NCBI RefSeq assembly: GCF_000484695.1
Contig: NZ_AXVR01000012.1
Location: 1-64,000 of the forward strand
Direction: 5' to 3'
DNA length: 64,000 nt
Origin: Salinispora cortesiana
GTDB taxonomy: Bacteria > Actinomycetota > Actinomycetes > Mycobacteriales > Micromonosporaceae
Shown: positions 9,694-18,494 of the stretch, in pieces
Position numbering within the stretch: position 1 is the stretch's first letter
Layout: each line of letters opens with the position of its first letter
The notes under the pieces: generated by a model
The model's database searches: none
Seen by the model: the letters and a program-made list of their open reading frames with translations, nothing else
Told to the model about the DNA's origin: nothing
Position numbers and translations under genes: made by a program

Positions 9694-11778
9694 CTACCGG
9701 CCCGTCAGCTGCGCCACCAGGTCGTCAACCGCGGTAGCCGGCCGGTCGCAGACAAAGCCCCGACAGACGTATGCGGTGGCCTGCCCGTTGACCATCTGCC
9801 GACCGGCGAGTAGCGGCACCCCGGGCTGGTCCGGCTGCCCCGCCACCACCACGGCACCGGGCGGGGCATGCCGATGCGCCGCATGCACCAACGGCTCACC
9901 GGCCGGATCGGTAGTAGCCACCGCGATCTCGTACGGGCCGGCGAGTAGCGCCGCTCCGGCGGTGGCCGCGTACCCGGTGAAGCGGGCGTGTGCGGCGACG
10001 AGCGGCGCCACGGTGGCCAGCGCCGCCTCCGCCGCCTCCCGGTAGCGGGTCTCGCCGGTCAACGCCGCGTACGCGATCAGCGCGGCGACGATCGCCGACC
10101 GGCCGGAGGGGGTGGCGTTGTCGGTGGGGTCCGCGGGCCGGCTGACCAGACGCTCCGCGTCATCAGCGGTGTCGAAGAAGCTGCCCTGCGGTGCGGCGAA
10201 CCGCTCCAGCGCTACGTCCAGGAGCTGCCCCGCCAAGGTCAGCCACCGTCCCTCACCGGTCAGCTGGTGCATCGCGCAGAAAGCCTCGGCCACGCAGCCG
10301 TAGTCCTCCAGGACTCCGGCGGCCTCCCCGACCCGGCCGTCTCGCGAGGTTCGCCGCAGCCGCCCAGCCACGAGGTGCACTTTTGCCAGGTGCTCGGCCG
10401 CGTCCCGCATGGCGCCGTCGGCGACGATCGTCACGCCCTCCATCAGGTTGGCGTCCGGCCCCGGAGCCTCCTCCGCAAAGCTGGCTACGACCTGCTGGAA
10501 CTCGGCGATCGCGGTGATCGCGAGCCCGTTCCAGGCAGCTACCACCTTGTCGTCGCGGGCCGGTTGCGGGCGGGTGTCGCGGACCATCAGCAACCGGTGC
10601 ACGATCTCCTGCCAGCGGGACTGCACCTCCGGCGCCGCATCGTCAACATCCCGGGCCAGCCGAAGCACGCTGGCCGACTGCCCGGCGGCTGCCGCCCCGG
10701 CCGACGCGGCAGCGTGGGGGGTGAACGAGCCCTGCTCGGTGACCGCGAACAGGTCGGCGGCCCACGGGCCGTCCTGCTCACCCAGGGCCGCGACGAGTTG
10801 GGCGGGGGTCCAGACGTAGGTCAGCCCCTCCACCCCGGCGGCGTCGGCGTCCAGCGCGGAGGCAAACCCCTCACCCGGACGGTGCAGCTCGTCGGCGAGG
10901 AAGCGGGCCGTGTCCCGGGCCACGCGACGGGCCATCGGGTCACCGGTCAGCCGCCACAGATGGGTGTAGACCCGCAGCAGCAGGGCGTTGTCGTAGAGCA
11001 TCTTCTCGAAGTGCGGCACCACCCACTGCCCATCCACGCAGTAGCGGGCGAAGCCCCCGGCGAGTTGGTCGTACAGGCCGCCCCGGGCCATCGCCTCCGC
11101 GGTGTGTCGGACGATCTCCAGGCTCCGCTGGTCGCCGGTGCGCTGGTGCTGCCGCAGCAGGAAGAGCAGGCTCAGGTGCGGCGGGAACTTCGGCGCCCCG
11201 CCGAACCCACCGTTCGTCTCGTCGTACTCCGTACCGAGCCGGTCGGCGGCGGCGTCGAGCAGCTCGGCGGTGAACGGGGCGGACGGACCCCCGACCGCCT
11301 GGGCACCGCCAATCGCCTCGACGACCGCGGCACCCTGCTGGAGCACGGCGCTGCGCTGGTCCCGCCAGGCGGTGGTGACCGACTGGAGCAGCCGGAGGAA
11401 GTTGGGCTTCGGGAAGTAGGTGCCGCAGAAGAACGGGGTTCCGTCCGGGGCGGCGAAGACGGTCATGGGCCAGCCGCCCTGCCCGGTCATGGCCTGGGTC
11501 GCCGTCATGTAGACGGCATCGATGTCCGGACGCTCCTCGCGGTCCACTTTGATCGCTACGAAGCCCTCGTTCAACAGCGCGGCAACCTGCTCGTCGGCGA
11601 AGGACTCGTGCGCCATAACGTGACACCAGTGGCAGGCGGCGTAACCGACCGAGATCATGATCGGAACGTCCCGCCGGCGGGCCTCGGCGAACGCCTCCGC
11701 GCACCACGGCCACCAGTCGACCGGGTTGTCCTTGTGCTGGAGCAGGTACGGGCTGGTGGCGTCCGCGAGTCGGTTCAC
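9694..11778 (-). CDS. thioredoxin-domain DUF255 protein (YyaL/SSP411 family)
   Basis: Encodes 694 residues. The N-terminal DUF255 domain is thioredoxin-like and has a CHWC motif (Cys49-Cys52) in [16 protein letters not shown]; the remainder is an alpha/alpha barrel like that of glycosyl hydrolases and N-acylglucosamine epimerases. Family members are cytosolic; their reaction is not settled, with a thiol-redox or sugar-related role suggested by the fold. It corresponds to Rv1084 of M. tuberculosis, which also lies beside mca and the small membrane protein, but here a GGDEF-EAL gene separates them. GTG start. Confidence 0.88.
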   Translation of the reverse strand: MNRLADATSPYLLQHKDNPVDWWPWCAEAFAEARRRDVPIMISVGYAACHWCHVMAHESFADEQVAALLNEGFVAIKVDREERPDIDAVYMTATQAMTGQGGWPMTVFAAPDGTPFFCGTYFPKPNFLRLLQSVTTAWRDQRSAVLQQGAAVVEAIGGAQAVGGPSAPFTAELLDAAADRLGTEYDETNGGFGGAPKFPPHLSLLFLLRQHQRTGDQRSLEIVRHTAEAMARGGLYDQLAGGFARYCVDGQWVVPHFEKMLYDNALLLRVYTHLWRLTGDPMARRVARDTARFLADELHRPGEGFASALDADAAGVEGLTYVWTPAQLVAALGEQDGPWAADLFAVTEQGSFTPHAAASAGAAAAGQSASVLRLARDVDDAAPEVQSRWQEIVHRLLMVRDTRPQPARDDKVVAAWNGLAITAIAEFQQVVASFAEEAPGPDANLMEGVTIVADGAMRDAAEHLAKVHLVAGRLRRTSRDGRVGEAAGVLEDYGCVAEAFCAMHQLTGEGRWLTLAGQLLDVALERFAAPQGSFFDTADDAERLVSRPADPTDNATPSGRSAIVAALIAYAALTGETRYREAAEAALATVAPLVAAHARFTGYAATAGAALLAGPYEIAVATTDPAGEPLVHAAHRHAPPGAVVVAGQPDQPGVPLLAGRQMVNGQATAYVCRGFVCDRPATAVDDLVAQLTGR

Positions 11779-11803
11779 GGGACGACCCTATCGGCGCGGA
11801 CGG

Positions 11804-14329
11804 TCAGGAGGCGCCGTCGGCCCGGAGGGGAACAACCCGGGAGCGCGCCCCGCTGACCAGACCGCCGAGAACCGCACCGATCTTGTCGGCCGGCACGGGT
11901 TTGAAGAAGTGGTAGCCCTGGGCGGCCGTGCAGCCGAGTTCGGCCAGCGCGCTGCGCTGCTCGGCGGTCTCCACCCCCTCGGCGACGACCCGTAGCCCCA
12001 GCTGCTGGCCGAGCCCCACCGTGGTGCGCACGATCGCCGCCGCCTCCGGCGAGTCGGCCATCCGGAGCACGAAGGAACGGTCCACCTTCAGCTCGTCCAC
12101 GGCGACCCGGGTGAGGAAGGTCAACGACGAGAACCCGGTGCCGAAATCGTCCACGGCCAACTGCACGCCCATCGTGCGCAGCGCGCCGAGCACCTCGTCG
12201 ATCACCTCGAGCTCGCTCATCACCACCGTCTCGGTGATCTCCAGGACGAGGCGCCGCGCCGGGACCCGGTGGCGGCGCAGCGCGTCTGCGATCTCGGTGG
12301 GCAGCCGCCGGTCGAGCAGGCTGCGGGCGGAGAGGTTCACCGAGATCGGCAGGTCCAGTCCGTCCTGGGCCCACTGGGCCGCCACACCGAGGGCCTTGTC
12401 CAGCACGTACCGGGTGAAGGTGCCCAGCTGCTCGCTGTTCTCCACCGGACGGATGAACTCGTGCGGGTTCAGCCAACCGCGTCGGGGATGCCGCCAGCGG
12501 ATCAGCGCCTCCACCCCGGTCGGCGCCCCGGTGGCCAGGTCCACCGCCGGTTGCAGGACCAGCACCAACTGGTCGTCGGCGGCCAACGCCTCGCGCAGCT
12601 CGGCCAGGAGAGCGAGCCGATCGGTGCTGGTGGCGTCCCGCGCGGAGTCGTACGCGGCGACGCACCCGCTGCCCTCCTTCGCCTGGTACATCGCGATATC
12701 CGCCCGGCGCAGCAGCTCCGCCATGTCGGCGGTGCCGGCACTGGCGACCACCACCCCGACGGCGGCCTCAACGGACATCCGGACGCCCGCCACCTCGGTG
12801 GGGGCGGCGAGCCGTTCGGTGATCTCCCGGGCCTGGCGCAGCGTGTACGCCATCGGGGCGGCGCTGTCTCCGAGCACTGGCACCGATGTCAACAGGAGGG
12901 CGAACTCGTCGCCACCGAGCCGGCCCAGCAGGTCCCCGCCGCGGGCCAGCCCGCCCAGTCGGTCGGCGGTCAGCTGGAGTAGCTGGTCACCGGCGGCATG
13001 CCCGAGCGTGTCGTTAACCTCCTTGAACCGGTTGATGTCCAGCAGCAACAGTGCCACCGGCCGGTCCCGGGCCAGCCGCCGCAGCACCTGGTCCCCCTTG
13101 CTGAGCATGGCTGTCCGGTTGGCCAGGCCGGTTAGCGCGTCACTCACCGCCTCCTGCAGGGAGCAGGCGGCTACCTTGCGCAGCTCCCGATGGCTCGCCG
13201 CGTCGTGCAGAGCGACGGCGAGGGCGTCGCCGTACGCCGCGAAGGCGTCGCGGTCGCGGTCGGTGGGTGGTGCCGCCCGGGGGAACCGGACGCGGAGCTG
13301 GCCGCCGGTGGCGGTCCCAACGGCGAGCGGCCGAACCAGCTCGCGTTCGTCCCCACCGGCCACGTCGGGGCCGCCGATCTCCTTGGTGGAGAGCTGACCG
13401 GTGGCGTCGCCCCGATACCGATGCCATCGGCCGTCGCCGCCGGCGACCTCCACGGTGACCAGCTCGGCCTGAAACAGAGTCAGTGCGCCGCTAACCGCCG
13501 CCGTCGCCATGCCCCGCTCGTCGCGGTGGCTCAGGGCGGCGGTCGCCTCGGCGAAGGCCCGCCAGGCACGTCGCTCCCGATCGGCGCGGAGCCGGTGGCG
13601 ATAGGTCTGCTGGAGCAGCCAGAGCGGCAGCGGGAGGATCAGCAACCAACGTGGGTCCACCTCGACGAGGGCGACCACGACCAGGCCCACCACAACGTTC
13701 CCGACGAACGTCAGCAGTTTGCCGTGCAGCGCCTCCCCCAGCAGGGCACGGACGGGGACGCCGTGGTGCAGGTTGACGGTGACCGCACCGAGCGCGACGC
13801 TGACGAGCAGGTAGGTGACCGCGCCCGCGACCATCGCGAGCGCCAGCGGTGGGGTCGGCGCCGCCAGCAGCGGCCGACCCAGCAGGGTGGTGACGAAGCC
13901 GGCCACCGCCGCCGCCACGGTCAACGACGACGCGATCCGGGCGATCTCCAGCGGTGGCCGGTGGGTGCCGAGCAACGACATCCCCGACCAGGCCAGGCCG
14001 ACGCCGAGGAGGGTGGCCGCCGGAATCCAGCCGGCGGGCACCTGGTGGAGGCAGATGACGAGCGCCGCCTCGCCCCAGGTGAGGCTGACCGCTCCGGCCG
14101 CAGCCCGGAACTGGAGACGGGCGAGCTGCGCGAACGCGAACAGGGCGACCGCGATCCCGAAGCGCGCCGGGCCGCCCAGCGGGTCGTCGCTGGGCAGACC
14201 GCTCGGCCGGATGACCGCCCCCACGGCTACCACCAGGGCCGTCGCCAGCACCACCGCCGTAAGCGCGCCGGCCCACCTCGACCGGTTGGGGGGACCGGCC
14301 CGCGACTGGCCGGATGGAGTGGAGGTCAC
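11804..14329 (-). CDS. membrane-anchored GGDEF-EAL cyclic-di-GMP protein
   Basis: The 841-residue protein begins with about eight hydrophobic segments (roughly residues 20-240), then a short linker with some GAF-like features, then a GGDEF domain and an EAL domain. GGDEF is intact near residues 471-475, preceded by DINRFKEVNDTLGH. The EAL domain keeps the E of EAL (near 607), VNLSARS, LEITETV, VDDFGTGFSSL, K of LKVDRSF and AEGVET, so both cyclase and phosphodiesterase could be active. It likely sets local c-di-GMP, which governs development in actinomycetes. No canonical RxxD inhibitory site was identified with confidence. GTG start. Confidence 0.93.
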   Translation of the reverse strand: MTSTPSGQSRAGPPNRSRWAGALTAVVLATALVVAVGAVIRPSGLPSDDPLGGPARFGIAVALFAFAQLARLQFRAAAGAVSLTWGEAALVICLHQVPAGWIPAATLLGVGLAWSGMSLLGTHRPPLEIARIASSLTVAAAVAGFVTTLLGRPLLAAPTPPLALAMVAGAVTYLLVSVALGAVTVNLHHGVPVRALLGEALHGKLLTFVGNVVVGLVVVALVEVDPRWLLILPLPLWLLQQTYRHRLRADRERRAWRAFAEATAALSHRDERGMATAAVSGALTLFQAELVTVEVAGGDGRWHRYRGDATGQLSTKEIGGPDVAGGDERELVRPLAVGTATGGQLRVRFPRAAPPTDRDRDAFAAYGDALAVALHDAASHRELRKVAACSLQEAVSDALTGLANRTAMLSKGDQVLRRLARDRPVALLLLDINRFKEVNDTLGHAAGDQLLQLTADRLGGLARGGDLLGRLGGDEFALLLTSVPVLGDSAAPMAYTLRQAREITERLAAPTEVAGVRMSVEAAVGVVVASAGTADMAELLRRADIAMYQAKEGSGCVAAYDSARDATSTDRLALLAELREALAADDQLVLVLQPAVDLATGAPTGVEALIRWRHPRRGWLNPHEFIRPVENSEQLGTFTRYVLDKALGVAAQWAQDGLDLPISVNLSARSLLDRRLPTEIADALRRHRVPARRLVLEITETVVMSELEVIDEVLGALRTMGVQLAVDDFGTGFSSLTFLTRVAVDELKVDRSFVLRMADSPEAAAIVRTTVGLGQQLGLRVVAEGVETAEQRSALAELGCTAAQGYHFFKPVPADKIGAVLGGLVSGARSRVVPLRADGAS

Positions 14330-14515
14330 CGCCCCGCCCCGGCCTCGAACTCTACGGCAGGACGACGGGCAGCCACAGCTGTGCTGATCATCGGCGCCCC
14401 CTCCTACCCAGGCCGACGAAACTTTCCGTCCCCGGCGGGAAGGCTAAGCCAATACCGGTGACCGCAACAGGGGGCTAGGGCGCCGTAAGTCGTGAATCAT
14501 GCGGCCAGGGCCCGT

Positions 14516-14806
14516 TCAGGGCTGCTGGGGCCCGGTCCCGGATTTCAGCGAAGAATCCCGCGCCGGGGCGTCACCGGTCGCCTCGCTGACTGCCGCAGCT
14601 GCCTGACCAGCGTCGGACGGAGCGGAGCCGGCGGCGGACGGAAACTGGTTGGGCAGCCGACGCAGGCGGGCGTTCATGTTGCGGATCAGTAAAACGGTGG
14701 CAATCGCCAGCACGAGGATCAGGAACAGGCCCATCGGGCCAGCCAGCCCGCCCGTGCGGGTGTTCCCGAAGTTGTTTTGGGCGAGCACCTCAGCGGCGGT
14801 CAGCAT
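14516..14806 (-). CDS. small single-pass membrane protein next to mca
   Basis: Encodes 96 residues with one clear membrane helix, GLFLILVLAIATVLLIRNM (about 26-44), a basic patch NARLRRLPNQFP after it that should face the cytosol, and a low-complexity Ala/Ser/Asp-rich tail. It lies just downstream of mca on the same strand with about 80 bases between. Rv1083 of M. tuberculosis occupies the same position with the same topology. Function is unknown; conservation next to mca suggests, but does not prove, a link to mycothiol metabolism. Confidence 0.8.
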   Translation of the reverse strand: MLTAAEVLAQNNFGNTRTGGLAGPMGLFLILVLAIATVLLIRNMNARLRRLPNQFPSAAGSAPSDAGQAAAAVSEATGDAPARDSSLKSGTGPQQP

Positions 14807-14889
14807 GGCGTCCTCCGTTGCGCGAGTGGTGCCCAGCCTAGCCCGCCCCCGGAGCGGGGCCGATGGAACCCCTCTTCGGAGTGGACCGG

Positions 14890-15753
14890 CTAGGCGATCC
14901 CGGCGAAGAGGTCCGACTCGGGCAGGGGGCTGTCGACCAGGGACCGGACGAGTTGGAAGTCCTCCGTGGGCCAGGCGCGCTGTTGTACCTCCATCGGCAC
15001 CTGGAACCAGAATCCATCCGGGTCGATCTGGGTCGCGTGGGCGCGCAACGCGTCGTCACGGACCGGGAAGTACTCGGCGCAGTTCACCCGGGTGGTGATT
15101 CTGGGGCCCTTGTCCGTCCGGCCCTCCCAGCGCGTGAGCCACTCCTCGTACGGCGACTCGATGCCGGCGGCGAGCAGCGCCTCGTGCAGCATCAGGATCT
15201 TGCCCTTCGAGAAGACGATGTCGTAGTAGAGCTTGAGCGGCTGCCAGGGCTCGCCGAGATCGGGGTAACGCCCGGGGACACCGGCGGCGTCGAAGGCCGC
15301 AACGCTGATCTTGTGAGTCATGATGTGGTCGGGGTGGGGGTAGCCGCCCTCCTCGTCGTAGGTGGTGACGACGTGCGGGCGGAACTCCCGCATCAGACGC
15401 ACCAGCGGGCCGGCGGCCTCCTCCACGTCCTGCAGGGCGAAGCAGCCCTCGGGCAACGGTGGCAGCGGGTCCCCCTCCGGCAGACCCGAGTCCATGAAGC
15501 CAAGCCAGGCCTGCTCGATACCGAGGATCGCCCGCGCGGCGTCCATCTCGGCACGGCGGATGTCGGCGATGTTGGCCCAGACGTCGGGCCGGTCCATCTT
15601 CGGGTTGAGCACGCTCCCCCGCTCACCGCCGGTGCACGTCACGACCAGGACGTCCACCCCCTCGGCCACGTACTTCGCGGTGGTCGCCGCCCCCTTGCTT
15701 GACTCGTCGTCCGGGTGTGCGTGGACGGCCATGAGCCGCAGTCGCTCTGCCAA
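14890..15753 (-). CDS. mca: mycothiol S-conjugate amidase
   Basis: Zinc enzyme that cleaves mycothiol S-conjugates to glucosaminyl-inositol and a mercapturic acid, which is exported; it detoxifies electrophiles in actinomycetes. The 287-residue length fits. The metal-site motif HAHPDDESSKGA (His13, Asp16) opens the protein and the third ligand lies in HPDHIMTHK. The C-terminal half carries the features that distinguish Mca from MshB, such as FWFQVPMEVQQ and the W-P-T-E-D-F-Q end. A MshB identity is less likely given length and neighbours (Rv1081c-Rv1083 type order). Confidence 0.93.
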   Translation of the reverse strand: MAERLRLMAVHAHPDDESSKGAATTAKYVAEGVDVLVVTCTGGERGSVLNPKMDRPDVWANIADIRRAEMDAARAILGIEQAWLGFMDSGLPEGDPLPPLPEGCFALQDVEEAAGPLVRLMREFRPHVVTTYDEEGGYPHPDHIMTHKISVAAFDAAGVPGRYPDLGEPWQPLKLYYDIVFSKGKILMLHEALLAAGIESPYEEWLTRWEGRTDKGPRITTRVNCAEYFPVRDDALRAHATQIDPDGFWFQVPMEVQQRAWPTEDFQLVRSLVDSPLPESDLFAGIA

Positions 15754-15888
15754 CGTCGGCGCTCCTCGTCTCTGCCCGGCGGTCCTACCCAGACCGCCCG
15801 GCTACGGAACAATCCCCCGCCGTCGACCCGCCCACGGCACACACCCGCACCCCTGGGCACTCCACCGGCGCTGACCTGCGATGCTGGA

Positions 15889-15956
15889 GCTCCCACGGTG
15901 TTGACGTGCCCACGGTGCTGACGTGCCCGCGTCACTGACGTGCCCACGGTGCTGAC
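15889..15956. repeat. four tandem 17-bp repeats between mca and DUF4307 gene
   Basis: Four adjacent units start at 15889, 15906, 15923 and 15940. Units two and four are identical (GTGCCCACGGTGCTGAC); unit one differs at two to three bases and unit three at four. A fainter relative precedes them near 15868. They lie in the 293-bp gap between two divergent genes, which holds no credible coding region, and could be an operator array or simple slippage product. Confidence 0.85.
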
Positions 15957-16046
15957 GCCCCCGGACGGCTGGGAGAATGAACCTGCCACTCTTACCAAAC
16001 CATTCTTGCTGATGCCCCCGACAACGACGCCAGGAGATGCCCGCCG

Positions 16047-16478
16047 GTGAGCGAGACGCACGCCACACATTTGACCGGCGCGCCGGTCTTCCCACCCGGT
16101 CGGTACGGCCGTCGGCGGGAACGCCGCCGCCGTCCGGTGCTGACCGCGCTGGTGGGGCTCGCCCTGGTGGCGGCCCTCGGCACGATCGTGGTCCGGCTCT
16201 ACCAGCAGTACGGCGGCGTGGAGTACGACGCAACCGTAATCACATACACCGAGATCACCGACTCGCAGGTACTGATCGACTTCCGGGTCACCGTACCCCC
16301 GGGTGGGTCCGCGGTCTGTGTGCTGCGGGCCCGGGACCGGGACGGCGCCGAGGTGGCCCGGGAGCAGGTCACGGTGACCGCCCAGCCCGACGAGCGAGAG
16401 GTACGCGCGCAGCACCGCCTGGCGACCGAGGGACGCCCTTTCATCGGCGAGGTACTTCGCTGCCGTCGCCCGGCCTGA
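16047..16478 (+). CDS. DUF4307-type small membrane protein
   Basis: The 143-residue protein has a short basic N-terminus, one membrane helix (about residues 33-53) and an outside beta-rich domain of about 85 residues, the layout of the actinobacterial DUF4307 family. It is just upstream of greA on the same strand, as Rv1081c is of greA in M. tuberculosis, and divergent from mca. GTG start at 16047 with AGGAG eleven bases before. No enzymatic motif is visible; a structural envelope role is only a guess. Confidence 0.8.
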   Translation: MSETHATHLTGAPVFPPGRYGRRRERRRRPVLTALVGLALVAALGTIVVRLYQQYGGVEYDATVITYTEITDSQVLIDFRVTVPPGGSAVCVLRARDRDGAEVAREQVTVTAQPDEREVRAQHRLATEGRPFIGEVLRCRRPA

Positions 16479-16604
16479 CCTGCCGCGACGGCCACGACGG
16501 GACGGCGCGGGAAAGCCCGGACGTTGATCGTCGGGCCGACGGCGTCGGCGGGCACTGGTAACTTGGAATTTCACCTGCCGCCAGCACGACTGAGGAGATC
16601 GCCT

Positions 16605-17102
16605 GTGTCCACTGGCAACGAGGCGCCCGCCACCTGGCTGTCCCAGGAGGCGCACGACCGCCTCCAGGCGGAGCTCGACGGGTTGATCGCAAATCGGCCG
16701 GTCATCGCCGCCGAGATCAACGCCCGGCGCGAGGAGGGTGACCTGCGGGAGAACGGCGGCTACCACGCCGCTCGCGAGGAACAGGGCAAGGCCGAAGGGC
16801 GGATCGTCTACCTGAAGGAGCTGCTGCGCACCGCTCAGGTGGGCGAGGCACCGACCGCCGACACGGTCGCACCGGGCATGGTGGTAACGATCTACTTCGA
16901 TGATGACAAGGATGACACCGAGCGCTTCCTGCTCGGTTCCCGCGAGATCTCGTCAACCACCGACCTGACGGTCTACAGCCCCGAGTCCGCCATCGGACAG
17001 GCGATCCTGGGCTGCCGCCCGGGCCAGACCTGCACCTACACCGCACCCAGCGGCGCGGATATCAAGGTCACCGTGGTCGCCTTCGAGCCCTTCAGCGGCT
17101 GA
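16605..17102 (+). CDS. greA: transcription elongation factor GreA
   Basis: GreA binds the RNA polymerase secondary channel and stimulates cleavage of backtracked RNA. The 165-residue product has the N-terminal coiled coil with the tip motif REEGDLRENGGYHAAREEQ, carrying the acidic residues D and E needed for cleavage, and a C-terminal FKBP-like domain ending in GADIKVTVVAFEPF. The GTG at 16605 is chosen because GAGGAG lies seven bases upstream; the frame is open further up to 16524. A strong convergent terminator follows. Confidence 0.95.
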   Translation: MSTGNEAPATWLSQEAHDRLQAELDGLIANRPVIAAEINARREEGDLRENGGYHAAREEQGKAEGRIVYLKELLRTAQVGEAPTADTVAPGMVVTIYFDDDKDDTERFLLGSREISSTTDLTVYSPESAIGQAILGCRPGQTCTYTAPSGADIKVTVVAFEPFSG

Positions 17103-17114
17103 ACGCACCCGTAC

Positions 17115-17154
17115 CGACGTGCCGGTGCCCCCCCCGGGCCACCGGCACGTCGGC
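17115..17154. terminator. bidirectional terminator, greA/ilvA
   Basis: A perfect 14-bp stem (17115-17128 with 17141-17154) with a 12-base loop lies between the convergent greA and threonine ammonia-lyase genes. AATTT follows on the plus strand. Confidence 0.8.
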
Positions 17155-17187
17155 AATTTCTGGTCCCGCGGAGCGGGGCCGGCGGCC

Positions 17188-18408
17188 TCACGCCTCGCCG
17201 GCGAAGACCACCTGGTAGCCGCTGGCCCGCAGCACACTGATCAGTGTGTCCGAGTGTTCGGTGCCGCGGGTCTCCACCGACAGCGCCACCTCGACCTCGC
17301 CGAGCCGCAGGTGCGGGTTGGCCCGCTGGTGCTCGACATCCACGACGTTCGCCCGCTGCTCGGCGATCTCGCTGAGCAACAAGGCGAGCTGGCCCGGTCG
17401 ATCCGAGCAGCGGACGGTGACCCGTAGGTAGCGCCCGGCCGCCGCGAGCCCATGCTCGATCACCCGCAGCATCAGCAGCGGATCGATGTTGCCGCCGGAA
17501 AGCACCGTCACCACCGGCGCCTCGACGTCGACCGCGCCGGCCAGCAGCGCCGCCGCCCCCACCGCACCAGCCGGCTCGACCACCTGCTTGCCCCGCTCCA
17601 ACAACATCAGCAGCGCGCGGGAGATGTCCTCCTCGCGCACGGTCACGACCTCGTCGACCAACGTGCGGACGTGCTGGAAGGTCAGCTCACCGGGACGGCC
17701 GACGGCGATTCCATCCGCGATCGTGCCGAACGACGGCAGCCGCACCGGCTCACCCGCGGCCAGTGAGGGCGGGAAGGCGGCGGCGCTGGCCGCCTGTACA
17801 CCGACGACCCGCACATCTGGTCGCAGCGCCTTCACCGCGACGCCAGTGCCGGAGACCAGTCCACCGCCCCCCACCCCGGTGACGATCGTGCGGACCTCCG
17901 GGCACTGTTCGAGGATCTCCAGCGCCACCGTGCCCTGCCCCGCGATCACATCGCGGTGGTCGAACGGGTGGATCAGCGTTGCCCCGGTGCGCTCGGCGTA
18001 GGTCTGCGCGGCCACCAGCGTCTCGTCAACCGTGTTACCGACGAGTTCGACCTGCGCGCCGTACCCCTTGGTGGCCTCCACCTTCGGCAACGGTGCGTTC
18101 ACCGGCATGAACACGGTGGCGTGCGTGCCGACTAGGCCGGCAGCGAGCGCCACGCCCTGGGCGTGGTTGCCGGCGCTGGCCGCGACGACACCGTTGGCGC
18201 GCTCCGCCGCCGACAGCCGGGAGATCCGAACGATTGCCCCCCGCACCTTGTACGAACCAGCCCGCTGGAGGTGCTCACACTTGAGCCACACCGGCCCGCC
18301 GAGCGCAGCGCTGAGGGGGCGGGACGGTTCCAACGGGGTGGTCCGAACGACACCAGCAAGCAACTCCCGCGCGGCCCGTACGTCGTCCAGGCTGACCAAT
18401 TTCGTCAT
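17188..18408 (-). CDS. ilvA: threonine ammonia-lyase
   Basis: PLP enzyme deaminating threonine to 2-oxobutyrate and ammonia. The catalytic lysine is Lys54 in AGSYKVRGA; the cofactor loop GVGGGGLVSG and the serine/threonine site SAGNHAQG are intact. At 406 residues it has the single C-terminal ACT-type regulatory domain (from about 325) seen in many actinobacterial enzymes, so biosynthetic versus catabolic use is open. The start at 18408 (MTKLVSLDDV) was chosen because the upstream open frame is Arg/Pro-rich noise. It follows an amidase gene on the same strand after 86 bases. Confidence 0.92.
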   Translation of the reverse strand: MTKLVSLDDVRAARELLAGVVRTTPLEPSRPLSAALGGPVWLKCEHLQRAGSYKVRGAIVRISRLSAAERANGVVAASAGNHAQGVALAAGLVGTHATVFMPVNAPLPKVEATKGYGAQVELVGNTVDETLVAAQTYAERTGATLIHPFDHRDVIAGQGTVALEILEQCPEVRTIVTGVGGGGLVSGTGVAVKALRPDVRVVGVQAASAAAFPPSLAAGEPVRLPSFGTIADGIAVGRPGELTFQHVRTLVDEVVTVREEDISRALLMLLERGKQVVEPAGAVGAAALLAGAVDVEAPVVTVLSGGNIDPLLMLRVIEHGLAAAGRYLRVTVRCSDRPGQLALLLSEIAEQRANVVDVEHQRANPHLRLGEVEVALSVETRGTEHSDTLISVLRASGYQVVFAGEA

Positions 18409-18494
18409 GCCCCTGATCGTGCCACCCGCCCCGACCAGCGCCGGGCCTGGCCACCGCCGCCGGTCCCCGCCGTTGTGGTGGGACCGGCGACGGG

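Noticed and set aside
15889..15956. CRISPR-like array
   Set aside because: Repeats are directly abutting 17-bp units with no spacers and no cas genes anywhere in the window.
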